From positions 21,954,658-22,018,657 of the forward strand of contig NC_012871.2 of the NCBI RefSeq assembly GCF_000003195.3: DNA of 64,000 nt, given 5' to 3'. Made by a program: the position numbers and the translations under genes. Positions 1-11,417 of the stretch are shown piece by piece; within the stretch, counting starts at the first letter, position 1, and each line of letters begins with the position of its first letter. The notes beneath the pieces are model-generated. The model saw nothing but the letters and a program-made list of their open reading frames with translations. It did no database searches and was not told the origin of the DNA. This DNA comes from Sorghum bicolor. Lineage: Eukaryota > Streptophyta > Magnoliopsida > Poales > Poaceae.

Positions 1-128
1 ACATGTGGAACCAAGTTATTTGTACCTAAGTCACTATGTGTTTGGTGATTTTCTTCTAGAAAGAATGTATTGTTGACGGTTTTGATGGGGTAAAAATAGG
101 GCTTGTCTACCGTCAACATGCTCTTAAG
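1..128. repeat. LTR-derived fragment with terminal hairpin
   Basis: No gene is visible. Positions 71-118 form a perfect 10-bp inverted repeat, TGTTGACGGT at 71-80 and ACCGTCAACA at 109-118, with a 28-bp loop. The same TGTTGACGGT start and an ACCGTCAACA-like echo open the Athila-like LTRs at 17943 and 19489, so this is probably the end of a related LTR. Read from 118 leftwards (minus strand) it resembles the first 45 bp of the LTR at 17943. The rest of 1-70 is not recognised. Confidence 0.45.
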
Positions 129-395
129 TAGGGATGAAAATGGTACGGATATTTTCCGACCGTATTCGAGATTGAATTCATTTAGAGAGGTTCAGATCTA
201 TCTGTATCTGAGTCCGAATATTCAATATCTGATAGCGTATCCGTATCCAAATATTTAAATCGTGTATTTATGATGTCAACATCCAATCATATCTTATCTG
301 ACATGATTGATATTATCCGTATTCGAATCCGAATTCGACCAGAAATATGAAAACAAATATGATATCGGTAATATCCGTCTGTTACCTCCTCACTA
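129..395. mobile_element. Small hAT-like non-autonomous element (MITE relic)
   Basis: The left end TAGGGATGAAAATGG with GGATATTTTCCG following is mirrored at the right by AATATCCGT...CTCACTA, an imperfect terminal inverted repeat. Both halves are rich in TATCCG/CGGATA-type sequence, as in short plant hAT relatives that start TAGGGATGAAAA. The flank CTCTTAAG (121-128) resembles TCACTAAG at 390-397, which could be a decayed 8-bp target duplication; if so the element ends near 389. The element has no coding capacity. It lies just upstream of the Athila-like RNase H/integrase relic. The exact right end is uncertain. Confidence 0.45.
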
Positions 396-397
396 AG

Positions 398-1803
398 ATG
401 TATGCTAAACCATGGCTTATAAGATGGACTCTTTTACTCCAAGAATTTGATATATAAATAAAGGATAGGAAAGGAGTAGAGAATTCAGCAGCCGATCACT
501 TTTCTAGGCTTCAATATAAGGAGACACATGAGTTACCTATCAATGACTATCTAAGGGATGACACACTCCTCATGGTAACACACTCGGATCCCTGGTATGC
601 AGATATTGTGAATTATATGGTTGTAGGTTATGTTCCACCAAGAGGAGACAAGAGAAAACTCAAATATGAAGCTCGTTCCCACTTATGGGATTATCCATAT
701 CTTTATCGGGACTATGCTGATGGATTTCTATGGAAATGTGTCCTAATGGTTGAAGCCATGAAAATCATAGAGAGATGCCACACATAACCATATGGAGGAC
801 ATTATGGAGCATTCTGCACAAATGCAAAGATCTGGCAAAGTGGATTTTTCTAGCCAACAATGTATCAAGATATAAAGGAGTTTGTTAGAAGATGTGCCAA
901 GCGTCAGAAACATAAGAATATCAATACTTGGGATGCAATGCTACTCTAGAACAACCTCCAAATATAGTTGTTTGATGTGTGGGGAATTGATTACATGGGA
1001 CCATTCCAGAAGTCTGGAGATGCTGAATTCATCTTGGTGGCAGTTGACTATGTGTCTAAGTGGGTAGAAGCCTTACCATGTCGAGCTGCCGATTCTAAGC
1101 ATGCCAAGAAGATGTTTTAGGAAGTGATATTTCCAAGGTTTGGGATTCCAAGAATGGTCATAAGTGATGGAGGATCACACTTCATTGATAAGTCCTTCAG
1201 ACAGTTCCTTACTAGATATGGGGTCAAACATAATGTTGCAACTCCATACCATCCCCAAACAAGTGGTCAAGTAGAAATATCAAATAAGCAAATCAAGAAT
1301 ATTTTGCAGAAGACCGTGGATGAAATAGGAAAGAAATGGAAGCACCAGCTTCAAGATGCCCTATGGGCATATCGGACTGCATACAAAACACCCATAGTCA
1401 TGTCGCCTTATGAACTTGTATATGGGAAAACATGCCACTTGCCTGTTGAATTGGAATTCAAAGCTCATTAGGCAATCAAAATATGGAACATGGATCTCCA
1501 TCTAGCTGGTAAGAATTGTCAGATGCAAATATCTATGCTAGAAGAATGGATAGAAAAGGCTTATCACAACTCCAAGATTTACAAGGAGAGAACCAAAAGG
1601 TGGCATGATAAGAGAATCAAGCACAAGGAGTTCAAGCCTAGAGATAAAGTTCTACTATTCAACTCAAGTGTGAAGCTCTTCGGTCATGCAAAACTTAGAA
1701 GCAAATGGGAAGGGCGATAAGGTGATTGAAGTTGCATCTCATGGCACTATCACTGTTTGGACACATAAAATCTGCCTACTGCAGCTTCTCATGTTGGAAA
1801 TGT
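398..1803 (+). pseudogene. Athila-like RNase H end and integrase, copy 1 of 3
   Basis: Ty3/gypsy pol relic. The end of RNase H is at about 400-510 (AKPWLIRW, LLQEFD, ADHFSRL). A spacer with PWYADIVNYMV follows at about 585, then a degraded HHCC zinc finger (about 760-910). The catalytic core has [11 protein letters not shown] (first Asp), VISDGGSHF (second Asp) and a Glu in the [12 protein letters not shown] helix (about 975-1330). The C-terminal region includes [20 protein letters not shown] and FKPRDKVLLFNS (to about 1715). This motif order is that of Athila-lineage integrases. Several in-frame stops and shifts make it non-functional. The purine-rich run CATGTTGGAAATG just before the LTR start is the decayed polypurine tract. 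Only this copy retains the segment upstream of about 700. Confidence 0.85.
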
Positions 1804-2002
1804 TGTTGACGGTAGATAAGTATTATTTTGATATCAACAAGAGAATAGAAGAAGAGCATTAAACAATCACCCACAATAGAATAAGGTTTTATCTAACAGA
1901 ATTCCACAAGTTTTGGTGAATGTCTATTTCTATAGGGGGTGATCAGGAAATGACCAAAGGAGGCACACATGCCATGATTTTATAGAGAGAAACGAGATAT
2001 CT
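1804..2002 (+). repeat. Truncated Athila-like LTR start, copy 1
   Basis: It starts TGTTGACGGTAGATAAG directly after the polypurine tract of integrase copy 1 and matches the first 200 bp of the full LTR at 35949. It stops at GAGATATCT, where the sequence jumps into integrase (TGTGCTGATGG). The same breakpoint occurs at 17590, so this junction was present before the unit was copied. Confidence 0.8.
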
Positions 2003-2904
2003 GTCGGGTCTGTGCTGATGGATTGTTACAAAAATGTGTCCTAATGGTTGAAGCCATGAAAATCATAGAGAGATGTCACACATTCCATATGGACAACATT
2101 GTGGAGCATTCGGCACAAATGCAAAGATCTGACAAAGTAGATTTTTCTAGCCAACGATGTATCAAGATACAAAGGAGTTTGTTAGAAGATGTGCCAAACG
2201 TCAGAAACATAAAAATATCAATACTCGGGATGCAATGCTACTCCAAAACAACCTCCAAATAGAATTGTTTGATGTGTGGGGAATTGATTATATGGGACCA
2301 TTCCAGAAGTCTAGAGATGCTGAATTCATATTGGTGGCAATAGACTATGTGTCTAAGTGGGTAGAAGCAAATAAAAATGTCTAAGTGGGTAGAAGCCTTA
2401 TCTAATGTCAAGTAGAAATGTCAAATAAGCAAATCAAGAACATTTTGCAGAAGACCGTGGATGAAATGGGAAAGAAATGGAAGCACTAGCTTGAAGATGC
2501 ACTATGGGCATACCAGACTGCATACAAAACACTCATAGTCATGTCGCCTTATCAGCTTGTATATGGGAGAACATGCCACTTGCGTGTTGAACTAGAATTT
2601 AAAGCTCATTGGGCAATCAAGAAATGGAACATGGATCTCCATCTAGCTGGTAAAAATCGTCAGATGTAAATATCTGTGCTAAAAGAATGGAGAGAAAAGG
2701 CTTATCACAACTCCAAGATTTACAAGGAGAGAACTAAAAGGTGGCATGATAAGAGAATCAAGCATAAGGACTTCAAGCCTAGAGATAAAGTTCTACTATT
2801 CAACTCTAGTGTGAAGTTCTTTGGTCATAGAAAACTTAGAAGCAAATGGGAAGGACCATAAGGTGATTGAATCCACCTACCATGGCTGCTCATGTGGGAA
2901 AGGT
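2003..2904 (+). pseudogene. Athila-like integrase, copy 2 of 3 (core deleted)
   Basis: Near-duplicate of copy 1, starting at the TGTGCTGATGG segment. The zinc-finger region (about 2040-2210), [11 protein letters not shown] (about 2270) and DYVSKWVEA are recognisable. At about 2365-2410 the core is deleted and partly duplicated: the text runs from WVEA into QVEMSNKQIKN, so the second catalytic Asp (the SDGGSHF region) is missing. The C-terminal region (about 2640-2860) is intact in sequence but holds stops. The polypurine tract ATGTGGGAAAGG is better preserved than in copy 1 and abuts the next LTR start at 2905. Confidence 0.82.
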
Positions 2905-3039
2905 TGTTGACATTAGATAAGTATCATTTTTATGTCAACAAGAGAATGGAAGAATAGTATGAAACAATCAGCAATAATAGAATAAGGTTTTATCTAAAAA
3001 AAACCCATAGGTTTTAGTGAATCTATATTTTTATAGGGG
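2905..3039 (+). repeat. Truncated Athila-like LTR start, copy 2 (left part)
   Basis: It starts TGTTGACATTAGATAAG. The Tat element G1 interrupts it at 3040, and it resumes at 17522-17590 (GTGATCAGGAAATGAC... GAGATATCT). Removing G1 and one copy of the AGGG(G) target duplication restores the LTR order seen at 1936-2002. Confidence 0.75.
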
Positions 3040-3460
3040 TGTTGCTGCAAAAATTGCTTTCTCACACCAACAATCTCGGGGGCTCTGAGAGGGAGTGCAG
3101 GAGCTGGAGTCCTAGACCTCTCGAGCCACAAACACACAAGCTTGGTGAATTGATTCCGGGGCGTGCCAGTCAATTTGACCTGAAAATTGACAAGGTAGAA
3201 ATCCAAATGTCAAATTTTGGAACCTGTCGGTTATCGCTAGACAGTTCCGAGATGTATGGCCTTAAGAAGCCATTGAATGAAGGAATTTAACTAGAAAGTC
3301 AACTCCTTGAAACGATGCAAAAAGATAAGCATTATCGATTGTATTGAACAATTGCATCTTACAGATATAAATTACCGGATCAGCTATTTACCCGATACAC
3401 TACGTATAATGATAAAAGATAGTTCACATGCATTATCCTTTTATCCATTAAATAAACAAT

Positions 3461-5456
3461 TGAAAGCCCTAGTTTGGTTTTGGATAATTGATGAAACCCT
3501 AAGTACTAACCTCTATACTAAGTGTGTGTAGACTTAATGAGGTTGGTACATGCCAAGTGATGGAGCAAGTGATGATCATGGTGATGATGGTGATGACCAC
3601 AAGATAATCAAGTGCTTAACTTGGAAAAGAAGAAAGAGAAAAACAAAACCCTATGGAGATCAAGACAAAGGTATTGCTTAGGGATTTGGTTTTGGTGATC
3701 AAGACACCATAGAGGGTGTGATCACATTTAGGATAGATAGCCATACTATAAAGAGGGGAATTCTTTAACTAAACGGTTATCAAGTGCCACTAGGTGTCAT
3801 TGTTCATGTGCATACATTTAGAACCTAGTGAGCTAACTTAACTCCTTCAAAGAAAATGATTGTGAAAATGCTAACACACGTGCACATGTTGGTATACACA
3901 TTGTGGTGTTGGCTCACTTTAGGAGGTGGAGCTTGAAGGGTAGAGGGAGGATGGGTTCCTCTCTCCCTCCCGCCGAGCTTGCGAGGCGGGATTCGGCGCT
4001 TTTGAGAAAATGAAATGCATATTTTCTATCGCGCCGGTGGGAAGTTTGGAGAAGTCTCGGGACACTCACCGGACGCAGTACGGGACGCTGGGCCTACGCG
4101 TCCGGTGTGCTGTCATGCTTGGCTCGGCTAGGGTCAAGCACCGAACGTTGTTCACCGGACGCAGGGTAACTCCTGTTCATGTGTCCGGTGCTATCTGACT
4201 CCTGCGAATGAACCTGACTAAGAGCACCGGACGCTCAAGGTGCGTCCGGTGGTGCATGTCCGGTGTCCTTGCATTTTTGCAATGCTCTCTAGGTTTAATA
4301 ATGGTGAGCACCGGACGGTCCGGTGCTCAGCGTCTGGTGACCCTGCGAGTTTCCAGACCTCCTTGAGTTTAGGACCGGTGTGCACCGGACGCATTCAGTG
4401 CCAACTTGACCGCCTGCGATGCTCTGTAGGTGACCGTTAGAGATCGACGCGCAAAAGTGGAAAAGACAACACGTGGCTATTTATGGAGCACCGGACGCAG
4501 GGGTTGAGCATCCGGTGCCTCCTACTCAGCATCCGGTGACCCCATGTTTTGTCGAGTGAAAGAGCCAACGACTCTATTTGTTTGAGGGGCTTATAAATAC
4601 GTGTTGGCCGGCTTGGGGCTCACCCTCTTGGCATTCTTGACTACTAGACATCCTTGTGAGCCTAAGAAAACTCCTCCCACTCATCTCCTTCATAGATTAA
4701 ACATCTTTGCGAGATTGGGAGTGATTCCAAGTGCATTTGCTTGAGGGATTGCATCTAGTAGCTCTTGGGGATCGATTTGGCTGCGGTTTTTCTTGTTACT
4801 CTTGGTGGTTGCTGCCACCTTGATGGCTTGGAGCAGTGGAGGAGGATTGACATGAGTTGGTGATTGTTCGTGGCCATCTCCCGACGTTTGTGAGGGGTTT
4901 GTGCCTACCTCGGCAGAGAGCCAAAGGCAACATCAGTGGATTGCTCGTGTCATTGAGCTACCTCACTTGTGGGTAGGTTCTTGTGGTGTCCTAGTGAGGA
5001 CGAGGTTTGTGCTACACCTCTTAGCCACCGAACCACCAAGTGTTACAACGGGGACGTAGCGTACCGGCAAGCACGTGAACTTTAGGAGAAAATCGTGTGT
5101 CTCCATTGTGATTCTTCTTTGGATTTCTTCCAGTGATTGGACTTCATATTATTGTGATTGGTTCATCCCCTACACGGCGGTATAAATATCTCTTCCTCTC
5201 CATTTACTTACCGCAAAGTAGTGTAACTAGTTTATTTGATAGTCTTACCTTGTGTAACCTACTTCACTAGTGTAGCTTGTAGTGACATAGCGCTTGTGTG
5301 CCCAGTGATCATATTGTTGGATAGGGGGCTTGCAAACACCCCTTTAGAGCTAGAGCAAAAAGCTTCGCTTTGTTATTTACTAACCTCTTACTCTAGTGAG
5401 TCTGTAGAATTTTTAAATAGGCTATTCACCCCCTCTAGCCATATTAGGACATTTCA
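3461..5456 (+). mobile_element. Solo LTR of a SIRE/Maximus-type Ty1/copia element
   Basis: TGAAAGCCCTAGTTTGG...GGACATTTCA is flanked by a perfect 5-bp duplication ACAAT (3456-3460 and 5457-5461). The ATTCACCCCCTCTAGCC end and the many CACCGGAC/GTCCGGTG palindromes at about 4050-4530 are typical of grass SIRE-type LTRs. A TATA box (TTATAAATA) lies at about 4590. The orientation call rests on TATA position and end sequences. There is no internal domain, so the element was reduced by LTR-LTR recombination. Confidence 0.85.
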
Positions 5457-5580
5457 ACAATAACTTACTAAAATTGGTCTAACGGCCTGCGATTTCAATA
5501 GATTACTTTCATAATTTGTATTAAATCTATATTCACCTAGTCTAACGGCTAGCGGGCTTCAATAAATCCAACATAGATTA

Positions 5581-5637
5581 CTAGTTCATTTAATGCTTAC
5601 TAGTTCATTTAATGCTTACTAGTTCATTTAATGCGTA
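5581..5637. repeat. Three tandem copies of a 19-bp unit
   Basis: CTAGTTCATTTAATGCTTA is repeated at 5581, 5600 and 5619 (last copy ending GCGTA). The partner LTR at about 16570 has a single copy, so the expansion happened after insertion of G1, probably by slippage. Confidence 0.85.
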
Positions 5638-6563
5638 AACGAATCCATGCACGCGCGCTATTTGTTAAGCTTAACTTGATCGGCTATTTTAGCCGATACA
5701 GGGTCCATGAGGCACGAACAAGATCTATATTGTTATAATAGGATTTAGTTATTAAAACCAAATTAATCATAACAAAATAAATATCTCAAACACACAACAT
5801 GTAATGATCAAGACCAACAAGTTAGCTATCTTATATTTGCTTGACAATTGTTTTTTACTTGAGGTTTATGATAAGCATTTAGATTTGAAGCTTAAGCCAA
5901 CTTGTTAAATCTTGATCGTGTAGAATATTGTTACAATAAATAAAATATTAAGCTTTGAAAAATATTGATAACTTGATGAATCTATTAAATTTCCAATTTA
6001 ATAGAGCCGATAACTAACTTGAATCAAGATTCATAAGGGATTGAAACAATGCATCCTTACAAACACAATTCAAGTCGATAACTAGTTAATAATTAAGCTT
6101 GACATGAGGTCGAATAATGCAGCCATGACAAACTAAACATGAACCACGACAATACTTACAAGCAAACCGAAGGTCGAATTCAACCGATACAGCTTGATTT
6201 GTTGAAGGTCTCGTCGAGATCTACTTCTACTCCTACTCCTAAGGTTGGTGGCTGGAGCCGAAAGGGTTTGTATTATGATTGTGTCTCTCTATTACAAGGA
6301 TCGGGTTCCTAATATTTATAGTTCGGAGTTCTAGTCTCATGTCTTACTACAACTCTTTCCTCAAAAAGGTAACCTGTACTCTAACTCTTCCTTTCCAATT
6401 GAACCCGACACGTCTTCTTTCGTCTTGCCTTGTTCCGACACCCTTCTGATCGACTAATTTCATTACGCTTCTGGTTTAGTCGATCCGCTCATCCAGCCTC
6501 CCCTTCTTCTGCGAAGCAGGCACACTAGTAGTTTCCTGACTCACCAAAAATTTGGGATTAACA

Positions 6564-6590
6564 CATGCTCCCCAATTTTGGGAGGTTTTA
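6564..6590 (-). other. G1 polypurine tract
   Basis: On the minus strand the internal region ends CCCAAAATTGGGGAGCATG directly before the 3' LTR (TGTTAATCCC). G2 has the matching tract ATTGGGGGACATG at 51900-51912. This is the plus-strand DNA primer site of reverse transcription. Confidence 0.75.
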
Positions 6591-6899
6591 TCTCAAAATT
6601 GTCACTCAAAACCGATACAGACATATTGATTACTCCGTTTCCTCTTGGATCTTCTTCGTTCATCGGTCTTAAAAGCTAGGGTTTCCCTCCAAACATCTTC
6701 AATCAAAAATTTGAAATCCGCACAATCCGCCGAGTGTCTACGCAATCATACCCCAACATACCAAATCCTTGCAACTCGGCGATTCTTGCTCTAATGGTGT
6801 CCATCGACAATATTCCAGCGGAATGCTTCCTTCTTTTGTTTCTCTGAATTCTCCTACTATGTCATCCCTTTCTTAATTTGTGATTTCCTTGTCCTCAAG

Positions 6900-9666
6900 A
6901 TCTCCAAAACCAAGTCTTCATCCCGCTTGAGACTAACAAAGTTCCTTTCAAGGAATCCAACATGCACCCAGGCCTTTAGGACAAAAGGACTTCTTTAAGG
7001 AACTAGCCCTCAATCATTCTAGGCTAGAGGAATTGGCTAATCTAGGTAGCAGCCAAGAAGAGAGTAGACTGGACAACTAGAAATTTGGACCAATGCATCT
7101 CTTTATCCCTCTCTAATATCAGAAAGAATGAACCGATGCTCAAATCTGCCTGCTTCTTTTGGTCTAATACTTACAATGCTTTCCTCTTTAGACAAGGCCT
7201 GATGTCCCCAACATTAGCCGATGTTCACATGCTGACAGGCCTCAACATCATAGGGCACATCAACCCTTTTTAGCCTGCTGGTGAAACCCACTACTAAACT
7301 AGATAGCACTAAGACTGGAGGTTGGTCCCAATACATCATCAATCACAAAGCTGATGGCAGATCTGTATATGATAGATAGCACACAGCTTTTCTGAACATG
7401 TTGCTGGACAGATATGTCTTTTGTGGTCAAGCCTGTTCTCCAACTTACAATTATCTGACTTTGGCAGAAAAGATAGCAGACAACTCTGAAATCCCACTTG
7501 GCAAGATTCTTCTTGGTGCTTTGTACAATTTTCTGAACAAAGTTTCTCATCATTTGATGCAGAATGAAACTATTCCAACAATCATAGGCCCCTGGTGGCT
7601 GCTGCAGTTATGGCTCAACTTACATCTGCATAAGTTAGTGACCGCAGAGCTAATCAACCTATCTTTCGCTTCCTTGGAATACTCAGAAGAACAAGAGGAA
7701 AATATTCCGAAGAGCCAGAAATTTCGCCGATGTATGTCCTTTGGCGAGGCAACATCGACAATAACCATTGATGCATCGATTAGTGACTTCTTCAAGCTTT
7801 TCTACAAAGACTTCCTAGAAGCAACTCTAGAGTAGTTTATATATTCAGACATTCTAGAATTTGAACTCCCAGCTTCATTCGGATTCTAGAGTATTTATAG
7901 TTATGCTGAGGAATTCAAAATCTTGAGTCATCTGGTAAGACCTCTTCTACCTGTTGAGATTAGGCATGGCAGAGAAAAACCCCCAACCTCTTATGAGTTC
8001 TACTGTCCTTCAATAGTAGCTAGACAAATGGGTTTTAGCCAATTGCCCCCGGCTTTATATTTTGCTGATAAAGTGAAGCCAAGAGAAGCTATTACCACTA
8101 GGACATAATATAACATGCTTCTTCACTTCGAGCAATCTCTATTGCCAAAAGCTATCAGTGGATGAGAATGTACCCCTTTTACCTCCACATCCTTTGATCA
8201 TTAGTGGCAAGAATGGAGCCAGCATATTTTTAATGCACCAGTATCTACTTACTGCTCCCTCCTAGATCCAGATTTTGAAGCTACACCTGAGGTATGTTTT
8301 TATACACTATATTCCTACATTCCCATACCTTAGAAATGTTTTTACTTACTTTGATCAACCACATGATCTTTCTGGCTTGGTCCCTCCACTGTTAAATTAT
8401 GATATATGGTGTCTCGACCCAAGACTGGGTAATGATGCACCTTCACTGAAAGCTTTAACGAAGAAGCCAGCATCAAATCTGCTCGATGATCAGCCGATCG
8501 CTACATTGAAAATGAAACAATTGGCTACCTCTCAGAAGACAACTTCGAAGAAGATCAGGACTACTTCTAAGCAACTCAAATCTATAGCCGATGCAGCCAT
8601 CAAGGTATCCTTTCATAAATACATAATATAACCATGCATCAACTCACTCTCTAACTCTCTGACTTTTTAGGATGTTGCTCAAAAATCTGTTGTTGAAAAG
8701 GGACCTAAACTTCCTGATCCTTTAGATGATGTATCTTTCACAAGCAGTGACCATGATGTCAATCCTGACCCAAGCAACATTCTGGAAGTTTCTTCAAGTA
8801 ATATCTCACATAATAGCCGATAGGGTAAACTATTTTCTTATATTAACATATTTTCATGAATCCAGATCTTTAAATTCTTGAAGTCAGTTCATCAGCTATC
8901 CCTAGCTCTACAATGGTTTCAGTGGAACAGGTATGTTTAACCTCCTATTTTCATCTGCTAATATCTTCTAATAAATACGAACCTGTTTACCTTATTGTAG
9001 GAACATATTTCTTCACCTAATTTACCATTCATTCTAGATGAGTACCTTGATGAAGAACCAATCCTAATTTCAGAAGATATGCCCCCAACTATACCTGATC
9101 ATATCAAGGCTCAATTGTAAAGATTGATTGATCATCTAGAACTAGATACTTCAATCTTGATTCAAGATGCAGGATCAATCAGAGAGATTTTCAACCATAT
9201 TAAAGATGATCTTTCTCCTTCTCTGAAAGAAATAATTCAGCCATCTGCATTCTTGGAAGGCAATGGCCCCAAATTCCTTAATGCTCAATCCAGACCAGCA
9301 GCTTGAGAGGCCCAGAAAAACTCAGCTATTGCAGAAGGCCAATGCATCCAAGAAATCCTATCAGTCAAGAAGACAGTCAATCTCCTTAAAGAAACTCTTA
9401 CTAAAATCATTGATCTGGCTGCTCTCAATGAAGTAAGGACACAACTGTTAGCTTAGCTGAAGACTGTTGAAGATGCCAGGAAGCTTTATCTTAGATCCCT
9501 ACATCTTTAGCTGATCAGAAGAAGAATATGGCAACTTTGAAGGCCAAGCTCGACAGAATAAAGCAAGACAAAAAGGCCAAGATTCCTAGATGAGCAACAA
9601 ATAGCCGAAGTAGACAACATTAGACTTTCAACTTTAAATTCTGTTAAGTCTGCTCTAAACATGTAA
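6900..9666 (+). pseudogene. Antisense PMD-like gene relic of G1
   Basis: It runs opposite to gag-pol, between the G1 3' LTR and integrase. The N-terminal half (about 7080-8430) resembles plant mobile domain proteins: LDQCISLSLSNIRKNE, ACFFWSNTYNAFLF and SPTLADVHMLTGL at about 7080-7245, a GPWWLLQLWLNLH segment at about 7590, and YEFYCPSIVARQMGFSQLPP at about 7995. Splice-like junctions are visible: ACACCTGAG|GTATG at 8291, and CATCAAG|GTATCC (8605) to TTTTTAG|GATG (8670). The C-terminal part (about 9120-9666) is charged, probably coiled-coil, and ends CTAAACATGTAA. The order matches the G2 copy at 52485-55793. Stops and shifts break it throughout. Start and first exon are not resolved. Function in the element is unknown. 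Confidence 0.7.
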
Positions 9667-10234
9667 TTTGGATACTCCCTGTACTTTATCTTGCATTCTG
9701 TAATCCTCAGAATTAAGCTCATTTACTTGAACTTCCTTCTCCTTTGGAAATTATATATTTTAAAATTGTATCAGCCATATTATCTGAGTCCAAGTAAAGT
9801 AGGATCGCATTGGTAAAGTTAGCAGATCCACTACTTAAACTTCCTGCAGTCATAGTTAAGCTGATCAGCTAAATTTCTCTATGATATTGCCATTGAGGCA
9901 ATCTGAATGTGACTCTATATCAGCAAAAATTGTCCTGTGTTCCTGCTTTCTGTGCTAAAGGTGATATCTATGATATCGGCTATTATAACTCTGAACATTT
10001 GAACAAACAGTTACTGTATCAATTTCCTTAATTGTCCAAAATTCCTTAATTTTTAAACAAAAGGCGATACTCGATGTATCAGCTATATTCTAAATGTTTC
10101 AATGTTCTGAATTTTCAGGCTAAAGGCAACAGTCATTTGTATGACTTGATCGACTAAAGTAGATCAACCCAGATGCTAGGGTAATACTTCTTAAAATATT
10201 TTCCATTAACACCTCTCGAATACTCTTCTCCTTC
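9667..10234. other. Spacer between converging G1 genes
   Basis: No gene is seen. It separates the antisense gene stop (9664-9666) from the end of integrase (10235). It holds spaced imperfect repeats containing GGTGATATCTATGATATCGGCT (about 9958-9980), GGCGATACTCGATGTATCAGCT (about 10062) and a third GGCTAAAGGC unit (about 10120). Each can fold back on itself. The equivalent G2 spacer has clearer duplicated hairpins. Confidence 0.55.
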
Positions 10235-11400
10235 TCAAGTTTCATAAAAATAAGCATTTCCAAGAGCAACCTTAGAAATCCGATATGGTCCTTCCCAATT
10301 AGGTGACCATTTTCCGAATCTGCTATCTTTGGATCGAATTGGTAAAATCACTTTCCAAACTAGTTCACCTTCATTAAATCTCCTTTCTCTCACTTTCTGA
10401 TTATAGAACTTAGCAATTCTGATCTTATTAGCTTTAATATTCTCTAAAGCTTTTTGCCGATAAAAATTCAAATCATCCAAATCATCCAACATATATAGGT
10501 TCTTATAATCATCGGCTATCAACTTATCCTGCTGTGATACCCTCTGAGATCCCAAACTGATTTCCTAAGGTAACACAACCCCATGTCCATAAACCAATTC
10601 ATAAGGTGAACATCTAGTCGATCCATGACAAGCCATCCTATAAGACCAGAGAGTTTCACTAAGTACTGAATGCCACTTATTTGGATTTTCTCTGATCTTT
10701 TTCTTGATGATCTTAATAAGAATCTGATTAGAAGCCTTTGCTTGTCCATTGGCTTGAGCATAGTAAGGTGATGAATTAATTAACTTAAAACCTGTACTGG
10801 CAGCAAAATCTTCAAACTCTTTAGATGTGCCCTTGATCAGTTATAGTGGATTGAGGAACTCCAAATCTATAAATGATATGCTCTCGGATGAACTCAATCA
10901 CATTAGTTGATGATGCTATCTTCAAAGGAATAGCCTCCATTCATTTAGTAAAATAATTTGTTGCTACCAATACAAATTTATGCCCTTTACTTGATGATGG
11001 AAATATCTGGCCAATTAGATCTATTCCCCAACCTCTAAATGGCTATGGTTTCACAATAGGATTCATAGCCGATGCTGGAGATTTTTGAATATTACCAAAT
11101 CTTTGGCATTCTTGACATCCTTTATAATATTTAAAACAATCCTCCAACATGGTTGGCCAAACAATTAGCAGATTGATGAGCACCACAAACTCCTTCATGA
11201 ATCTCTCCCATGAAAACCTTAGCTTCTTCTTGGTTGAGACACTTATGGAGTACACCATCAACTGTTCTATGATATAGCTGATCATCTAGAAGAACAAATT
11301 TAAGAACCTTGTACCTCAATTTCCTGGGTACTCGTTGTGATGGATTTTTCAAATACTCGATGATATCCTTCCTCCAATCTTCATCAGCAACAACCTCATC
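10235..11400 (-). pseudogene. G1 integrase
   Basis: Minus-strand integrase in several frames. The HHCC zinc finger lies at about 11260-11085 (EIHEGVCGAH...CQECQRFG). The catalytic core starts with GWGIDLIGQIFPSSSKG (first Asp, about 11020), then TDQG (second Asp, about 10838), then NGQAE-like and TLWSYRMACHG segments with the Glu region (about 10760-10640). The C-terminal domain is open at 10555-10235, with GELVWKVILPI and GKWSPNWEGPYRISK, the usual Ty3/gypsy GPY-type ending. There are stops and frameshifts between the blocks. Its end is followed by the converging antisense gene. Confidence 0.85.
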
Positions 11401-11417
11401 GGCAAAATTTAAATAAT

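Larger units (their letters stand above)
3040..6563 (-). repeat. G1 3' LTR (left copy), split by a copia solo LTR
   Basis: It starts TGTTGCTGCAAAAATTG and ends TTTGGGATTAACA, matching 16037-17521. The parts are 3040-3460 and 5462-6563 (about 1.52 kb without the insertion). On the element's own strand a TATA box CTATAAATATTAGG lies at about 6307-6320. A 19-bp unit is tripled at 5581-5637 in this copy only. Confidence 0.88.

Noticed and set aside
4050..4530. Clustered CACCGGAC/GTCCGGTG palindromes as a regulatory island of a host gene
   Set aside because: They lie inside a solo LTR with TSD ACAAT, and such palindromes are typical of SIRE-type LTRs.
5581..5637. Short regular repeats as a CRISPR-like array
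   Set aside because: Three head-to-tail 19-bp copies with no spacers, in a plant LTR; simple slippage.
10519..10761. Stand-alone 80-codon ORF
   Set aside because: It is integrase-core DNA of G1 read in a shifted frame.
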